DNA of 64,000 nt from Campanula takesimana (GCA_026119855.1 JAOWBW010000221.1:744001-808000), one strand, 5' to 3'; shown: positions 20,542-31,202, counted from the first letter of the stretch. The notes: generated by a model from the sequence alone, not told the origin. A program made the numbers and translations.

Positions 20542-20881
20542 TAAATCGCTTCAAGAAAAGGGCCTTGTCAGAGATCTCCCGCCTAAATCAAGACACTGTC
20601 CCGATCCTCGGACACCCAGTTGGGCACACCTTTTTCTGGTCCGCCCTTAAGGCATGTCAAAAATCGAAAGTAGGATAGAAACTCACACTCAAAAGTAGGT
20701 TGTCCTCTTCAAAATTCCGAACTCCCTAAGTTCTGTCACGGGTGCCACACCCCCCTCAAGAGTCAATCTCAACGTTTCATCCTCAGCAGGAACATTTTTC
20801 TGGTCGCGGTCAACTATGCCCGTACCCCGCAATTCAAAAAGTCAAGTGTGACTCCAAATGGCACGAGACTTCAAAGCAATA
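20542..20881. other. A spacer without a visible gene
   Basis: Non-coding stretch between the antisense promoter and the 76-bp array. I see no domain or repeat in it. Confidence 0.4.
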
Positions 20882-21895
20882 TTTCATCAAACGGATTCAC
20901 TAACGGATTCGTCAACGGATTCATCCAAGGGATTCACTAACGGATTCATCAAACGGATTCACTAACGGATTCGTCAACAAGGGTTCACCAACGGACTCAT
21001 CCAAGGGATTCACTAACGGATTCATCAAACGGATTCACTAACGGATTCGTCAACGAGGGTTCACCAACGGACTCATCCAAGGGATTCACTAACGGATTCA
21101 TCAAACGGATTCACTAACGGATTCGTCAACAAGGGTTCACCAACGGACTCATCCAAGGGATTCACTAACGGATTCATCAAACGGATTCACTAACGGATTC
21201 GTCAACAAGGGTTCACCAACGAACTCATCCAACGGATTCACTAACGGATTCGTCAACAAGGGTTCACCAACGGACTCATCCAAGGGATTCACTAACGGAT
21301 TCATCAAACGGATTCACTAACGGATTCGTCAACAAGGGTTCACCAACGGACTCATCCAAGGGATTCACCAACGGATTCATCAAACGGATTCACTTACGGA
21401 TTCGTCAACGAGGGTTCACCAACGGACTCATCCAAGGGATTCACTAACGGATTCATCAAACGGATTCACTAACGGATTCGTCAACAAGGGTTCACCAACG
21501 GAATCATCCAAGGGATTCACTAACGGATTCATCAAACGGATTCACTAACGGATTCGTCAACAAGGGTTCACCAATGGACTCATCCAAGGGATTCACTAAC
21601 GGATTCATCAAACGGATTCACCAACGGATTCGTCAACAAGGGTTCACCAACGGACTCATCCAAGGGATTCACTAACGGATTCATCAAACGGATTCACCAA
21701 CGGATTCGTCAACAAGGGTTCACCAACGGATTCATCCAAGGGATTCACTAACGGATTCATCAAACGGATTCACTAACGGATTCGTCAACAAGGGTTCACC
21801 AACGGACTCATCCAAGGGATTCACTAACGGATTCGTCAACAAGGGTTTACCAACGGACTCATCCAAGGGATTCACTAACGGATTCATCAAAAGGT
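20882..21895 (+). repeat. 76-bp tandem array in A
   Basis: About 13 copies of a 76-bp higher-order unit made of 11-15 bp subunits (GGATTCACTAAC, GGATTCATCAAAC, GGATTCGTCAACAAG, GGTTCACCAAC, GGACTCATCCAAG). Some copies lack subunits. Unlike the B/C/D arrays, the units are direct repeats with no clear inverted repeat. Confidence 0.85.
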
Positions 21896-22108
21896 TCACT
21901 AACGGCCTCATTCAAAACATTCAGCCGGCAGGTTCACCTAACGGATCATGCCACCCCCTCTATCAACAAAAGCCGCTCACACAGGGAGCGCACCACTATC
22001 TCTCGCAATTTCAAATTCCTGCTTTCATCGAGTCTTTGCCTTTTCTTGGTGATGTCCTCGGCGGGTGTTTTTAACTTTCGTCGACGCGTTTTGCTTTGCA
22101 ATCCACGT

Positions 22109-22121
22109 CGCCGAGGGGCTC
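22109..22121 (+). promoter_or_regulatory. A polypurine tract
   Basis: CGCCGAGGGGCTC directly before the 3' LTR. Confidence 0.75.
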
Positions 22122-23073
22122 TGTAGACACCCCGCCTTGGACCGCTCACCCCGATTGCACATTTGATCTTGTGTTTCTCCCCATCTTAAGTGTTTCTCGT
22201 TAGTTTCTGTCACTTCCGTTAAGTTCCTGACTGACTTCGTTAAGTCTAGGGACTAAACTGAATGACAGGGCTGACTTTCTAGTCCATTCTGTCAAAATTG
22301 CCTTCTCTGAGTCGCGCGCCTCCAACAGGAGGAGCCAGGCGCGCGCGCCTCCCGCCCCCAAGGCAGGAAGCGCGCGCCTCTGGGCGTCAGTTACAGATTT
22401 CTGGCCAGGATTCCCTCCCTTGTTCAATTTACAAGATTTTGCCCGGGAAGGATTTCTTGGTGACTGAGTTTTGGCACCAAAAACACCCCTCTTTCACCTA
22501 TAAAAACCTCCCTTTACCTCCATTTTCAAGGATCGAAAACTAGACAAAAAATCACTTTCTAAAGGTTCTCCAAGGATCTCATCAAGCAACACTTGAAGTT
22601 CTTCAAATTGTAGGTAAAAGTACATCTTTTCCTTTCTTTTCTACTTCATCTCCTCTCTCTCTTTTACTTTAATCAAATGTGCAATCACCCAAATCATTTT
22701 GGGACATGACTCTAATGATCACCTCATCTCATTGAGGTTGGTTAAGGAGTTATCTCCTACATTCCAAATCCTATTTTAAACCCCCTTTTTATGACTTAAA
22801 GAAGAAGAAGAAGAACATTTTCATTCATGTAGATTTTGATCAAGCAAGACCAACTTAAGTTGGGCGAGATGGGTGTTTCGGTACTTCTCATCTCGTAATC
22901 TAACCCCCGAACCTCAAAACAAAGAATCTCTGTTTTCGTAATCAAACTTAGGCTACAATCAATAGGTTTTTCTTATGTTCCTCAAAACATAGGTGGCGAC
23001 TCTAAAAAACAAGTTAGACATCCTAGGATAATTCACCGCTCTAGCCAAGCCGTGGTTTCCCGGGGTATCTACA
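22122..23073 (+). repeat. A 3' LTR
   Basis: 952 bp, about 12 substitutions and one indel against 9649-10599. Ends ...TATCTACA followed by TSD CGGGG. TATA is at 22499-22506 and the PBS-like decamer at 22994-23003. Confidence 0.92.
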
Positions 23074-23160
23074 CGGGGTTGTCGATAAAAATAAGCATCC
23101 CAATCTGACGGGACGACGGCTTTAACCGATTTTGGTTGCATGGCTGGTCCTAGTGGTGTA

Positions 23161-23190
23161 GGATTCCTACGTATCCCGTTCGCGTAGTTC
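23161..23190 (-). other. Truncated M1 motif near B's 3' end
   Basis: Minus strand has GAACTACG and GATACGTAGG with most of the middle missing, so the crossing helix is lost. C and D keep fuller copies (M1b) at the same place before the PPT. Confidence 0.45.
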
Positions 23191-23251
23191 GGGGTAAGAG
23201 ATTTAAGGCTACTCAAACCTATAGACGACCGTCGAGGTCGGGTGGGAAACT

Positions 23252-23424
23252 CGGGCATGACACTCATTCGGTCAGAGGCGAAGGTTCGGGCATGACACCA
23301 AGGGGTCAGAGGCTAAGGCATTTTGGGCATGACACCAAGGGGTCAGAGGCTAAGGCATTTGGGCATGACACCAAGGGGTCAGAGGCTAAGGCATTTGGGC
23401 ATGACACCAAGGGGTCAGAGGCTA
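23252..23424. repeat. B array 1: about 36-bp units
   Basis: Four or five copies with GGGCATGACACCAAGGGGTC. Inverted repeat TGAC/GTCA in each unit. Confidence 0.75.
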
Positions 23425-23485
23425 GACATGGTCAACTTGGCTCTATGGGAGAGGGTTGACTTGCTGGGGATATGGTCAGATTTTT

Positions 23486-24140
23486 ACTGGGCTTACGTTG
23501 GGGACGGCCTATTTTGGACATTTAACTGGGCTTACGTCAGGGACGGCCAATTTTTCTCAAACATTTAACTGGGCTTACGTCAGGGACGGTCATTGATGAC
23601 TTTTTAACTGGGCTTACGTCAGGGACGGCCAATGATGACTTTTTAACTGGGCTTACGTCAGGGACGGCCATGACAAATTTTTAACTGGGCTTACGTCAGG
23701 GACGGCCATGACAAATTTTTAACTGGGCTTACGTCAGGGACAGCCAATTTTCTCACCAACTTTTTAACTGGGCTTACGTCAGGGACGGCCAATTTTCAAC
23801 ATTTAACTGGGCTTACGTCAGGGACGGCCAATTTTCGACATTTAACTGGGCTTACGTCAGGGACGGCCAATTTTTTCACACAAACAACTTAACTGGGCTT
23901 ACGTCAAGGACGGCCAAATTTGGACATTTAACTGGGCTTACGTCAGGGACGGCCAATTTTTATTTCACAAAGCTGGGCTTACGTCGCTAGGACTGCCGGA
24001 AGTTTGATTTCACAAAGCTGGGCTTACGTCGCTAGGACTGCCGGAAGTTTGATTTCACAAAGCTGGGCTTACGTCGCTTGGACTGCCGGAAGTTTGATTT
24101 CACAAAGCTGGGCTTACGTCGCTAGGACTGCCGGAAGTTT
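23486..24140. repeat. B array 2: GGGCTTACGTC hairpin units
   Basis: About 11 copies around GGC-TTA-CGTC-AGG-GACG-GCC, in which CGTC/GACG and GGC/GCC pair. From 23969 there are four copies of a sister unit with GTC-GCTAG-GAC between GGC and GCC. The two unit types keep the same fold with different loops. Confidence 0.8.
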
Positions 24141-24147
24141 GTCTCAG

Positions 24148-24640
24148 AGGGTCGCTCGGGGGACCTAAATTTTATCTCAAAAGGGTCGCTCGGGGGACCT
24201 ATACTTTTCTCAAAATGGTCACTCGGGGGACCTAAACTTTTTTCAAAATGGTCACTCGGGGGAGCTAGACTTTTCTCAAAATGGTCACTCGGGGGACCTA
24301 AATGTTCTCAGAATGGTCACTCGGGGGACCTAAACTTTTTTCAAAATGGGTCACTCAGGGGACCTAAGTTTTTTCAAAATGGGTCACTCGGGGGACCTAA
24401 AATGTTCTCAGAATGGGTCACTCAGGGGACCTAAATGTTCTCAGAATGGGTCACTCGGGGGACCTAAACTTTTTTTCAAAATGGGTCACTCAGGGACCTA
24501 AGTTTGGTTCACTCGGGGGACCTAAGTTTTTTTTTCAAAATGGGTCACTCGGGGGACCTAAATGTTCTCAGAATGGTCACTCGGGGGACCTAAGTTTTGT
24601 CTTGAAAGGGGTCGCTCGGGGGACCTACATGTTTTCAGAA
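24148..24640. repeat. B array 3: GGTC-ACTCGGGG-GACC units
   Basis: About 14 copies of 32-40 bp; GGTC and GACC pair around an 8-nt loop. T-run lengths vary between units. Confidence 0.8.
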
Positions 24641-24669
24641 GGGGCTTGACTCTTACTTGGTCAACCGGG

Positions 24670-25334
24670 TCAACATGGGCTTACGTCTAGGACGGCCATA
24701 ATTAATTTCACTAAGCTGGGCTTACGTCGCTAGGACTGCCTGATTTTTGTTTTTACAAAGCTGGGCTTACGTCGCTAGGACTGCCGAATTTTTGATTTTT
24801 ACAAAGCTGGGCTTACGTCGCTAGGACTGCCGAATTTTTGATTTTTACAAAGCTGGGCTTACGTCGCTAAGACTGCCGGATTTTTGATTTTTACAAAGCT
24901 GGGCTTACGTCGCTAGGACTGCCGGAATTTTGATTTCACAAAGCTGGGCTTACGTCGCTAGGACTGCCGGAATTTTGATTTCACAAAGCTGGGCTTACGT
25001 CGCTAGGACTGCCGGAATTTTGATTTTACAAAGATGGGCTTACGTCGCTAGGACTGGCGGATTTTTGATTTTTACAAAGCTGGGCTTACGTCGCTAGGAC
25101 TGCCGGATTTTTTATTTTTACAAAGCTGGGCTTACGTCGCTAGGACTGCCGGATTTTTGATTTTTACAAAGCTGGGCTTACGTCGCTAGGACTGCCGGAA
25201 TTTTGATTTCACAAAGCTGGGCTTACGTCGCTAGGACTGCCGGATTTTTGATTTTACAAAGCTGGGCTTACGTCGCTAGGACTGCCGGATTTTTGATTTT
25301 TACAAAGCTGGGCTTACGTCGCTAGGACTGCCCG
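24670..25334. repeat. B array 4: second block of GGGCTTACGTCGCTAGGAC units
   Basis: About 14 copies of 44-47 bp with the same core as 23969-24140, separated from it by array 3. Confidence 0.82.
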
Positions 25335-25675
25335 AGCAAAAGCTCACAAAACTCACCCTCAAATGCCCAATGCAATTTGAAAGGGAAAAAACAAAATATA
25401 CCCTCAAATGCCCAATGCAATTTGGAAGGGGACAACAAACACACACTTTTTTTCCTTTTAAAATACACCCTCAACCACCCAATGCGAATTGAAAGGGGAC
25501 AAGCAAACACATTTTTTTTTTCAAAATATTCATTCCTCAAAGCAAATCTTTTAACGAAGCATGTTAGTCAAATTTTTTATTTTAATTTAACCACGAGGTT
25601 TATTATGCATAAAGTCCTTGGGAGTTTCATCCATTCTTTAGGAGTGGTCGGGAGTAGAGGACCCTTTCGTCGTTG
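25335..25675. repeat. Three CCCTCAAAT...ATTTG...AGGG hairpin units, then plain sequence
   Basis: Units start near 25353, 25400 and 25466. CCCTCAAAT pairs with ATTTG-AAAGGG (9 bp with a small bulge). After about 25510 I see only AT-rich sequence without a gene. Confidence 0.6.
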
Positions 25676-25800
25676 ATGTTGGGGTAGCCCCATGTCCTTG
25701 CAATCGTCAATGCCGGGGTAGCCCCATGTCCTTGTCGTCATTGGGGGAGCTCCATGCCCTTGCCGTTACTGATTTCGGGGTAGCCCCAATGTCATCTCTT
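25676..25800. repeat. B array 5: GGGGTAGCCCC units
   Basis: Three or four units of about 45 bp; GGGG and CCCC pair around TAG. One unit has GGGAGCTCC instead. Confidence 0.6.
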
Positions 25801-25880
25801 GGCCTTTGGCGTTGGTGTAGACCCAACATGACCTTCGAAGTGAGGTTAAGAACCCATCCCTTTTTCATGACGCACCCTTT

Positions 25881-25997
25881 CTTTTGCCTAGGCCGCCCTT
25901 GTGGGTTTTCAACCTAGCGGGCTACTTTTTTGCGTCTTTTATAGCATACCCTGTCTTTTGCCTAGGTCTCCCTTATGGGTTTTCAACCTAGCGGGCT
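25881..25997 (-). other. Motif M2, two copies in B
   Basis: On minus, copies at 25997-25957 and 25923-25881 with CTAGG/CCTAG arms and inner CCC-ATAA-GGG and CCC-ACAA-GGG. Confidence 0.6.
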
Positions 25998-25999
25998 TC

Positions 26000-27620
26000 T
26001 CTTTTGTTGCCTCCTTTTTTTAATGAGTGATCCAGCCGACTTGATGGGACGGGGACTTAAGATGCCTTTTGGAGAAAACATGCAAGGGCAGTTTATTTGG
26101 GAGAGAGTCCCTTTATGTCGGTGAGCTCTTTGAGCAATTTATCATGAAATGGAAGGAAGCCCTTTCTTGACAGAATACAAGTGTTTAGCTCTTTCCTAAG
26201 ATGTAGAGAAGAAGACTTGTTGAGACATTTGAAATTTGCCTTAGTTAACATCATCAAATGATTGCTCGAATGGACCATGTTTGTCATTAAGTCAAGATTA
26301 TAGCAAGCAATTAGCCTTAACATGTATAAACGTTGTGATCAATTAAGATTAAAGTTCGATCAATGGCAAGATCGAGAGGAGAAGGTGTTTATGGGGAATT
26401 GGCCCAAAGAAGGTGTGTCTTGGGAAGTCGGTCATTGATGGGACCGTGGGGGAGAGGCTTGGCTACTTTGGGAAAGCCATGGTTTGACCGTTCTTTCTCA
26501 TGCTGTGATCGGACCCGAAGGTTGCCTACGTTCCCCTCAGTTTGAGGAGCTCAGGTCGCTGTAGTTCGGCCTTGGGCCGTCTTTTGCTGAAGTTGACTTT
26601 CTTTTGACGTTGTCTCGGAGGATGTTGTTGTTCTTTGGATGTAGATCCATCACTTTGTGGTGAACTCCTTGGAACGGACCTTTTGGGGGTGAACCCTCTT
26701 TGGTGAACTTTTCCTTTGCATATATTCATTTCCTTTTCCCTCTTTTCACTTTTTTTTTTTTTTTTTTTTTTGAGATGGGAAACATTAGCCCCAACTTGCA
26801 ATCCCGGGCATTGGCTCCTTTGTAACCCCTTGGTGGAATGCTTGTCATTTTCGGCTTTGACTTTGAAGATCCGGGAAGTCCTTTGCTTGTTCGTGCACGC
26901 GCGATCACGGTTGAGTCTCGGTGTTTGAGCAACAACATCCTCGCCTTTTCACTGTTTTGGGACGCCTTTGACGCGCATCAGGAGTTTGTCTCGGGAAGGT
27001 ATATCGGGTTGTGTATCGGAAATGTGTATCGGGTAAGTGTATGAGGGAAGACTTGCCATTAATGGTTTCTTCATGTCAATTGATCACAACATTTATTCAC
27101 ATCAAGATTAATTATTTGCATTTAGCATTTTTCAGTTGTGTTTAGGTCCATTCGTCCTTAATGAGTCGTCATTGACTAGTATGCTTAGAAGTCAATTCAT
27201 CATTTTAGGGACGTAGCAATCAATTGGTAATAACAAGCAAGACAATTTCAAGAGTAAATGTATATTGCAAATAATGTCTCAAGTCTAGGGAGAAGAGAAT
27301 GAAAATGACTCTTTTATATACGGACCTTTGTAAAAACAAAAAGACACAGTCCGGGACGGACTTTTGGTGAAAGTCTAGACCCTACGAGGCTGGAAGACTC
27401 TTTTTTTTTTTTTTAGGGATGGGCCCCTACGAAATGCGATGGTCCGTTTCCTTGGAGGGGCTGTCGGCGGCATATTCCATATCTTCCGCGGGGAACTCGG
27501 GTTCCGTGTCGTCGGGGGAGATGTTGCGAGGTCTCCATTTGGCTTGGCGTTGCAATTGCCGGATTCATCTACTCATGAGTTGGGAGTTTGCATTGGCCGT
27601 CTCCGTTCGATGATTTCCTT
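26000..27620 (-). other. B body without a convincing gene
   Basis: On minus this aligns in patches with C 34800-36500, for example AGACTTGAGACAT, CTCATTAATGACGACTC-like and ACAAGTCTTCT blocks in the same order. It includes M1 at 26511-26567 and a T-tract at about 26750-26771. No protein domain is visible. Confidence 0.5.
26511..26567 (-). other. Pseudoknot motif M1, B copy 1
   Basis: CTAC/GTAG outer helix, CTCCTCA/TGAGGGG inner helix, GACC/GGTC crossing helix, all on minus. Confidence 0.55.
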
Positions 27621-27833
27621 TCAAGGTGCATAGCCTTCGGGCGTGGCACTCGACGAAGGTACGTATCTCCATTTGATGTGGCCGCTTTTGGGTTTCCGAA
27701 CACGGGCCTCTCCTTGTAGACAGTGTTCCAACCTTTCGATTTTCTTGCTCATGTGGATGGCTGTCTCGGACGCCAATTTTGATGTTCCTTGGTCAATGTT
27801 TCCAATGGACAGAACCGCGAAGGACTTTAGCAT
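27621..27833 (-). pseudogene. Small B reading frame, possible gag remnant
   Basis: 70 codons with a helical, charged middle (SKKIERLEHC). It lies just after M1 (28032-28112) in B sense, the same relative place as the gag-like gene of C after its M1. A further open stretch in another frame continues to about 27430. No zinc knuckle is visible and similarity to C's protein is weak, so a Gag origin is suggested by position only. Confidence 0.25.
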
Positions 27834-28031
27834 ATTAAACCTCGAGGTGAAATTATAACCGGGGTTTGAGAAGAACGCTTCATTAGCGGATTGACCTTTT
27901 AGGAAAAAACTTGATCTTTTATTTTAAGAAAACTTGATCTTTATTATTTTTTTTGGAAAGTATTTTTATTTGAGTAAAAGACTCACGCATTTTTTTTTGT
28001 TTCCTCTTTTTTTTTTTTTTAAACAAAGATT

Positions 28032-28112
28032 GACCGGGCCGAAGTTGCCTACGTTCCCCTCACTACGAGGGAGGGGGTCCCACGCGATGAGAGGCTCAGG
28101 TCACCGTAGTTC
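28032..28112 (-). other. Pseudoknot motif M1, B copy 2
   Basis: CTACG/CGTAG outer helix, long inner arm CCTCTCATC/GTGAGGGG, GACC/GGTC crossing helix. Closely matches the C copy at 33768, with different arm bases. Confidence 0.6.
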
Positions 28113-28185
28113 GAATGGGTTTAAAACTCTAAGAAGGAAAAGACGAACATAACTGACTTCTCGGAGGATAACGAGGATCCGTCCA

Positions 28186-28705
28186 AGGATTTGACTCACT
28201 TCCTAGGAGACTATGCCTAGGGACTTAACAGGATTTTCAGAATCCATCCAAAGATTGACGGGTGTCTTGGAGGTCTTCCAAAGGCTTCACGGGTTCCTAG
28301 GAGACTATGCCTAGGGACTTAACGGGATTTTCAGGGGGACCTAGGGGACAACGACCTAGGGTCTAAACGGAATCTTAACGGGGGACCTAGGGGACAACGG
28401 CTTAGGGTTCCAACGGAATCTTAATGGGGGACCTAGGGGACAACGGCCTAGGGTTCCAACGGAATCTTAACGGGGGACCTAGGGGACAACGGCCTAGGGT
28501 TCCAACGGAATCTTAACGGGGGACCTAGGGGACAACGGCCTAGGGTTTCAACAGGAACTTTAACGGGGGACCTAGGGGACAACGGCCTAGGGTCTCAACA
28601 GGAACTTTAACGGGGGACCTAGGGGACAACGGCCTAGGGTCTCAACGGAATCTTAACGGGGGACCTAGGGGACAAAGGCCTAGGGTCTCAACGGGAACTT
28701 TAATG
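28186..28705. repeat. B array 6: CCTAGG-N9-CCTAGG units
   Basis: About eight units of about 46 bp, GGGGGACCTAGGGGACAACG with a second CCTAGG after the spacer. The self-complementary CCTAGG boxes can pair across a 9-nt loop. Confidence 0.8.
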
Positions 28706-29165
28706 GGGGTCTTGGAGGATAACGAGGATCCTTCCAAAGATTAAACGGGACTAATCAAAAGTCTTGGAGGATAACATGGATCCGTCCAAAGACTAAAAGG
28801 GACTAATCAAAAGTCTTGGAGGATAACATGGATCCGTCCAAAGACTAAACGCGACTAATCAAAAGTCTTGGAGGATAACATGGATCCGTTCAAAGTCTAA
28901 GCGGGACTAATAAAAAATCTTGGAGGAAAACATGGATCCGTCCAAAGACTAAACGGGGCTAATAAAAAGTCTTGGAGGATAACATGGATCCGTCCAAAGA
29001 CTAAACGGGGCTAATCAAAAGTCTTGGAGGATAACATGGATCCGTCCAAAGACTAAACAGGACTAATCAAAAGTCTTGGAGGATAATATGGATCCGTCCA
29101 AAGACTAAACGGGACTTGACGGAGGTCTTGAAGGATAACATGGATCCTTCCAAAGACTTAACAGG
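28706..29165. repeat. B array 7: AGTCTTGGA...TCCAAAGACT units
   Basis: About nine units of about 50 bp. AGTCTTGGA pairs with TCCAAAGACT (one bulge) and GGAT with ATCC inside it, giving about 13 bp of stem per unit. This is the strongest hairpin among B's arrays. Confidence 0.82.
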
Positions 29166-30015
29166 GGTGACACTGGTTAGCGAAACAATGCAATGTATCA
29201 AAGACATGAAGCAAAAACGGAGCAAGCTCATGCAACGCGCAATTAATAAATCATTCAAGTTCACTTAAAACACATTTTTATTCCTAAATGGTTGGAAAAT
29301 ATTTCTCTTCTTTTTCGCAACTAATCTAAACCCTGGATCAGTGGAGGCCATCACTACGCCTACAGATCCCTCGTTTTTCACCTGTATTGCACGCTCACAA
29401 GGACGGACTATCCCGGGCGAGGGTCCTATAGGGCACGCGGCTTCTACCTATCAAAAGAAATGAACCTAGGGTCTAGTGCATCGTAAGGTTCCCGATATGC
29501 GGGTCATCCTAATCATGGTTAAGCCCCAGCCGGAATCGAGACTTTTCCCTGAAGGCTACACCGAAGGCTGCGCCGACATTCCGTCATGACCTCATATTGA
29601 ATGAGGCGTCTCGATCCTTGACCATGGGCTTAAGGATGATTAAAATAACTCGTTCATTAGGGCTTAACGACACAGTGTCACCCCATCCTTAGTACATGGC
29701 CCTTGCTAATTTCGGTCGTCACTAACACACGAGTTGGAGGCTGGTTAGGCCACGCTTGCATTTCATCAAGGAGTCACAACTCGGGCATTAATTTGGCCAC
29801 AATTAGCTTTGAGCACGTATCAAGGATGTGGTGACGTGAACTAGACCAAAAACCAACCATAGTCACGGTATTTGTGTGTCACGGACAAGTGTGGTTGACT
29901 CGGTTCGAAAGGGAAGGTGGGATGGACCCGTGTGCGCATCGAAGGGAACAAGAGCGCCCAACGAGCTACATCGTGGAATCCACCCCGGGTTAAAAGGGTA
30001 TTTGGAACGTGCACG
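29166..30015 (-). other. B leader segment, no gene seen
   Basis: Minus bases about 29455-29330 match the Z leader at about 1845-1945. Otherwise unique, non-coding sequence. Ends at TSD GCACG (30011-30015) of element C. Confidence 0.5.
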
Positions 30016-30218
30016 TGTTAGTACCCGATCTGAAAATGAGTTTATTAGGGCTTTCCCAAATATACAAGGACTTTATAGGAATTAGAAACCTTGCAAAGAC
30101 TTGTACCGGATTCCCAAAAATAGCTCAATGTTCTTGAAAACATTAAATATGGACATTTAGGGTTGCCTTGTATGAACAGTAAAACCCTAGCTTGAATTTC
30201 AAGTCAGCGCGCAACGAT

Positions 30219-30322
30219 GGCCACGCGGCCACTTTCGCCGCCGCCCTCCATCTTGGCCACGCGGCCACATCCGCCCCGGATGATCTGGACCATCAGATCT
30301 CTCCATCAGTTTCCTATTTAAA
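30219..30322 (+). promoter_or_regulatory. C LTR promoter: GGCCACGCGGCC repeats and TATA
   Basis: GGCCACGCGGCC at 30219-30230 and 30255-30266 (36-bp spacing), TATTTAAA at 30315-30322. Confidence 0.6.
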
Positions 30323-30861
30323 GACCTCCCTTGCCTCATAATAGGGGGATCCGAATTTTAGAGCTTTCAAGTGACGATTTTGCTCCCAAATCAAGTCATT
30401 CAAGCCTCCAAAAACACTCTCAAGAATCCCAAGAAGATCCAAGGTTATTTCTTGCCAACAAAGGTAAGTTTTCTAACTTTTCTTCATGTTCTTGCATTAT
30501 TTCTAATGTAGATCTTTAATATTCATATTCTTAATATGTTTATTCATGTGTTCTTCATAATATTCATATTCTTAATATGTTTATTCATGTGTTCTTCATA
30601 ATATTCATGTTCCTAACATCTTTATTCATGTTTTCTTCATGACATTCATATGTTCATAATATGTTCTTCGTATATTTAAACCTTATTTATGCCATATTTA
30701 GGGTGGCGATCTTCATAATTACATGTTATTTCATAGCCGATGATGATCTAGGGTTCATCAACCCGAGGATGATCTAGGAACTACTTCTAAACCCTAAACT
30801 TTAGGTAATTCCCCCTCATTATGCATGATCCCGATTCTTCTGCCTATTCTAAATTCTTCTC

Positions 30862-30926
30862 GAACTACGCTGACCTGAGCTTCTCACATTGAGAGGAACG
30901 TAGGCAATCTTCGTATCCGGTCTCAA
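30862..30926 (+). other. Pseudoknot motif M1, C 5' LTR copy
   Basis: CTACG/CGTAG, TCTC/GAGA, GACC/GGTC. Also present in the 3' LTR at 45964-46028. Confidence 0.62.
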
Positions 30927-31142
30927 TCACTAACACACTACATACACCGCATCATGATAGAAAGACCGATCAATTCGGGCAATAGGAGTGATAACGTGAA
31001 TATTCTTCTCTTGTTGTAATTTGACCCCCGAACCCATTAACATGCTTTTCTCAATGTTTTGGCTATAATTAAAACGGTGTGGCGACTCTCATATTTTAAT
31101 GTTGCTATGAATATTCTCAAATTCAAACACACGTATTCACAG

Positions 31143-31161
31143 TGGCGACTCCGCTGGGGAC
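31143..31161 (+). promoter_or_regulatory. Primer-binding site, tRNA-Arg (C)
   Basis: TGGCGACTCCGCTGGGGAC, one G after the LTR. Confidence 0.9.
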
Positions 31162-31202
31162 TGCTTTGAAACTTTTTCAAACTTAGTGGGTCTAACTTTC
31201 GT

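Larger units (their letters stand above)
9649..23073 (+). mobile_element. Element A: nearly intact Tat-type Ty3/gypsy retrotransposon
   Basis: 13,425 bp, flanked by CGGGG at 9644-9648 and 23074-23078. Order: 5' LTR, tRNA-Arg PBS, leader, gag-pol (11950-18501), motifs M2 and M1, an antisense gene, a 76-bp tandem array, PPT, 3' LTR. LTRs of 951 and 952 bp differ at about 12 positions by eye. Two single in-frame stops (16432 in pol, 20109 in the antisense gene) are the only obvious coding lesions. It is inserted 35 bp from B's 3' LTR, in the opposite direction to B. Confidence 0.92.
30016..31141 (+). repeat. C 5' LTR
   Basis: TGTTAGTACC...TTCACA. Palindromes 30219-30266, TATA 30315, splice donor AAG|GTAAGT at 30464, M1 30862-30926, a CCCCCGAACCC block near 31025 and the PBS-like decamer at 31080-31089. 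Confidence 0.92.

Noticed and set aside
20882..21895. CRISPR-like regular repeats (also 31905-33660 and 23486-25334)
   Set aside because: Units are contiguous with no unique spacers, inside plant retrotransposons with TSDs.
23323..24649. Short repetitive open frames across the B arrays
   Set aside because: They only translate tandem hairpin units and change with unit length.
30016..31141. Hammerhead ribozyme (retrozyme) in the LTRs
   Set aside because: I could not find a joined CTGATGA...GAAA core with matching stems in any LTR, and LTR size and primer do not fit retrozymes.
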